NCBI GenBank assembly: GCA_947311845.1
Contig: CAMZMU010000080.1
Span: 17,788,911-17,852,910 of the forward strand
Reading direction: 5' to 3'
DNA: 64,000 nucleotides
From: Poa pratensis
Taxonomy: Eukaryota; Streptophyta; Magnoliopsida; Poales; Poaceae
Each line of letters begins with the position of its first letter. Positions within the stretch are counted from its first letter, which is position 1. Position numbers and translations under genes: made by a program. The notes under the pieces were generated by a model. The model was not told the DNA's origin, made no database searches, and saw only the letters and a program-made list of their open reading frames with translations. Of this stretch, positions 61,139 through 64,000 are shown piece after piece.

Positions 61139-62206
61139 ATGGCGCTACCGACGCGTCGATGCCTCCTCGTCATCCTCGTCGCCGCGATGGCAATCCCGGC
61201 GGGCGCCACGGACGACGTGGACGTCACCGGTGGCTATGCTCTGCCCAACTGTGACCTGGATCCACGGTGGTTGTCCACCGCCAATGGCACAACCTTCCGC
61301 GCCAGCCTTGCGCCGCTCCTTGCCGCCCTCCCCTCCGCTGCCGTGCCGACGAGCTTCGCCTCCCTCGGCTCCGGCAACGGCCGCGCGTTCGCACGCGGCT
61401 TCTGCTTCGGTGAGTCACCGCCGCCGCGCGTCTGCCGCGAGTGCCTCTCCGTCTCCATCGATCGGATCAGCATCTGCAACGGCAGCCGGCGCGCCGGGTT
61501 CTGGAACGCCGGCTGCCATCTCGCCTACGCCGACACCAACACCTCGACCGCCAACGAGGACGAGCAGGTCTCATCGAGCTTCGACTATGACGGCGGCGTC
61601 GCCAACTACTACCCCAAGTTCTACGACGTGTATCAGCTCGTCAACCTGGCGCAGTCCCTGGCGCCGCGCGCCGCCAACGGCAGCAGCTCCGGTGGGCGGA
61701 TGCTGGCCACAGCGAACGCGACTACGCAGGCGAACACCACGGTGCGTGTGCTGGCGCAGTGCCCGGGGTACGTCACGGCGGCGGACTGCGCGCGTTGCCT
61801 GGAGAAATCGGCGCAGAAATTGCCGGAGCGTCTCCAGGTATGGGGGTACAAGTACGACAGCGTTCAGTCGGCAGGCGTTGCCAACATGTTCTGCTACAAA
61901 TGCTACCTGCGTCTCGAGATATCGGCTCCGATGCTGCCCATGGCCATGGGAAAAGGAGCAAGGATTCGTGAGTTCCCAACGTCCCTGCCCGCCAAGCTAT
62001 GATCTCTCTACGGTAGTGGTCGGAGAATGACGTGAGGATTCACGATTGTATTTGTTTGTGCAGGGAGGAAGATGAAGGATCATCTTGCCGTTGTGGTCGT
62101 GGTCGCCGTTGCCATTGTCGTCGTGATCGTTGGAGCAGCTGTTCTCGTACTGAAGCGAATTCGTCCCAGCAGCAAGGCCCAACCTTCCCGGCATGTGAAC
62201 AGCTAG
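61139..62206 (+). CDS. PDLP-like protein: two DUF26 domains and one membrane helix
   Basis: Exons 61139-61967 and 62064-62206 (GTGAGT to TGTGCAG, phase 1) give 323 codons plus TAG. Signal peptide (about 1-23), DUF26 domain 1 with C89-x9-C99-x2-C102, DUF26 domain 2 with C208-x8-C217-x2-C220, a Val-rich membrane helix at about 284-306 and a basic tail (LKRIRPSSKAQPSRHVNS). The layout is that of plasmodesmata-located proteins. Like its paralog at 16920 it has x9 spacing in the first domain and the intron just before the membrane helix, in the same phase. Several Asn-X-Ser/Thr sites suggest glycosylation. Reading on through the intron would end at a false stop near 62002 and lose the helix. The start is the first ATG, followed directly by the signal peptide. 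Confidence 0.88.
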
Positions 62207-63946
62207 CTACGGATGCTCCGAGCTGAACCCACTGGTCACTGATTGATCAGATATGGTCAACGAGGCCTCCAAGTCAACCCTTTTGCTTTCTGTACCGCGA
62301 TTGCTTACATTTGTGTTTGCCGTTAGCTGCCTGCCTCCAACTGGCCATGCTACCGTTTATTCATGGTTTCAAGCATTCCTGTCTTGTCCGGTTCATGGTT
62401 TCTTAGGGAACTTTTGGTTCCATTCTCCTAAATATTACCAATAGAGCCAAGCCGGCTAAATCCGGGGCATGTGCCACACTTTAAAATTGGGTCCTATCTC
62501 ACTACAAAAAATGAATTAATGAATAATTATACTGTATATTTCGGCCGATCACGCAGGGACGGAACTCACGAACAAAAGAGAGAAGAACCTGCACCAGGTG
62601 AAAAGTTTGTCTCCGGTAGGTTTGAGCTTTCTTCAGGATTTGGCCCGAACTGTTCGGACCGGAGCCGACAACGGTGCCGTCCACGGACGTCATTGTCTTC
62701 TTGAAGTCATTGTCGTGGTGGCATGATCCTCTCGTCCCTTTGTCCATGCTCCGAGAGGAACCTTTGATTCCAGTCTTCTGGATCGAACAATGATATATAA
62801 CGCCCATATCATTGCCTACCTTAGAGGCATTGTCTTTGGAGCAAATATCAATAGGGGAACGAGTGGATGGCGACGTGGTGGCGTTGTGATTCGTGTGGTC
62901 ATGATGATGTTGGTGAGCAGAGCTGAGTCAAGCATGTCCTTCGTCACCGGCAGTCTGCCGCGTTTTGTTGTGGAGCATGAAAAATAGTGAATGTCAGTTC
63001 GACTTATCTTGGTAATGTGAAAGCAGGGGCAGGGGCCATGGCTCCCTTCAAGATAGTTTATGGCACCGGCAGTACCTCACATGACACATGTTTACGTGCT
63101 AGTATGTCCACTACTGTTGTTAGTATATATTATCAGGACACAATTACAACTTTTGTTGGTTGCACGTTGCCACTGCCGACCGAGCATGGCCTTAAAAACG
63201 TGTGATATGTCTGGTCAATTGTTTTTCCTTCCGGTACCTTATGACCAATAACATGAGCTTCCGATTATATCATTCTAGATTCGTGAATATGTTCTTGATC
63301 TTGCAAAATCGATCGCCGCTCTAATCTCTTCATATCCAATTACCAAGAGTTCCGAGATTAATGCATCGCGCTTCTTGGGCTGGGCTCTGACCAAGACATC
63401 TTAGAAGCGTAGTCAGATCCTGCATCGGCGACAAGATGGCCCACATCATAGAGAGGAACGACACCGAGGAGAATGTTGAGAAGAGCAGGCCTTATCTATT
63501 CGAGTGTGAGAAGGTTGATGATGATAGTCAGCAGCTGGATGACGGAGATGGGGACGAGGATATGGTTTCCCATTACTAGCATTGTGTTGCCAATTAAGTA
63601 GAAAGTATGAACTTCTTGTTCACCCTCTCCACATTTAACAACACCTTGTTTATAAAAATCAAAATTAAAAATGAAGAGTTGCTTTGCTCGAATCTTGCAC
63701 CGTGTCATCATGTGCGATGACGGTTTTGACTGTCCAGGAATTTTATTGGGATTCTGAGTTGATGCCGGGTTAAAACAAACTAATGTTAGCAATATGCCGA
63801 CATGCATTATATTTTTATTTATTTTCTTAATAATTGGATTTTTTTGTCGTTTAAGATGCAACTATATCTAAATGTGGTAATTGCTATAGATGAATTACAC
63901 AATGAGCAACATTAACACGTAGTGGTGGAGCTTGGGACAGGTTGCT
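62207..63946. other. 3' flank and unassigned sequence, one small acidic frame
   Basis: A short frame at 63436-63579 (MAHIIERNDTEENVEKSRPY, acidic end DDGDGDEDMVSHY) has no recognised domain and may be a gene relic. CACTACAAAAAATG at 62504 resembles a CACTA transposon end, but no partner was found. Nothing else is supported. Confidence 0.35.
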
Positions 63947-63969
63947 GGGGGGGGGGGGGGGGGGGGGGG
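63947..63969. repeat. Run of 23 G
   Basis: Uninterrupted G run. Its length is likely uncertain in any assembly. Confidence 0.9.
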
Positions 63970-63972
63970 ATA

Positions 63973-64000
63973 CACTACATGAAATCTGCGGGGCAAAAGC
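63973..64000 (+). mobile_element. Possible CACTA transposon end, cut by the window
   Basis: CACTACATGAAATCTGC follows the G run, and CACTACA-GAAA is the usual terminal motif of grass CACTA elements. The rest lies outside the window. Confidence 0.35.

Overview
This is plant nuclear DNA from a grass, most likely a Pooideae member of the wheat, barley and Aegilops type (inference). The signs are Stowaway and Tourist MITEs, long-LTR retrotransposons whose LTRs begin TGTAAC, a LINE nested in another LINE, and intron-containing genes of plant families on a transposon-rich background. I see no rRNA, tRNA, CRISPR or prokaryotic features.

Four genes are supported by motifs. (1) An NHL/LEA_2-type membrane protein lies on the minus strand at 1076-1818 and carries an apparent 1-base frameshift. 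(2) A two-exon secreted cysteine-rich, defensin-like peptide lies at 4030-4358. (3) Two PDLP-like genes (signal peptide, two DUF26 domains, one membrane helix, short tail) lie at 16920-17934 and 61139-62206. They share one phase-1 intron position, and the 3' end of a third copy survives near 6920-7445. (4) A six-exon Neprosin-domain gene lies at 46004-53014. Its exons join in frame to 316 codons, and its introns are full of transposons.

Layout. 1-540 is a decayed Ty3/gypsy end. 1-7.4 kb holds the NHL and defensin-like genes with MITEs and a tandem repeat. 7.4-15.7 kb is a LINE carrying an RNase H domain, split by a second 6.7-kb LINE; removing the second one restores the first one's frame. 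16.9-18.6 kb is the first PDLP-like gene. 19051-59739 lies between two LTRs of one family with identical 5-bp flanks (GCGGG), a primer-binding-like site after the left LTR and a purine-rich tract before the right one. I read it as one non-autonomous LTR retrotransposon enlarged to about 40.7 kb. It contains hAT- and Mutator-type MITEs, RNA helicase and PPR gene fragments, a 3.6-kb solo LTR (TSD AAAAT), a young LTR element at 28578-35826, a possible FAR1-like exon, a minisatellite, a Helitron candidate and the Neprosin gene. 59.7-61.1 kb is GC-rich flank, followed by the second PDLP-like gene and unassigned sequence ending in a 23-G run.

The genes do not form a pathway. The PDLP-like, defensin-like, NHL and Neprosin families have cell-surface, secreted or defence-related roles, but nothing in the sequence shows co-regulation. 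Several frameshifts (NHL gene, LINE ORFs) look like one missing G in a G run, so assembly error should be excluded before calling these loci dead.
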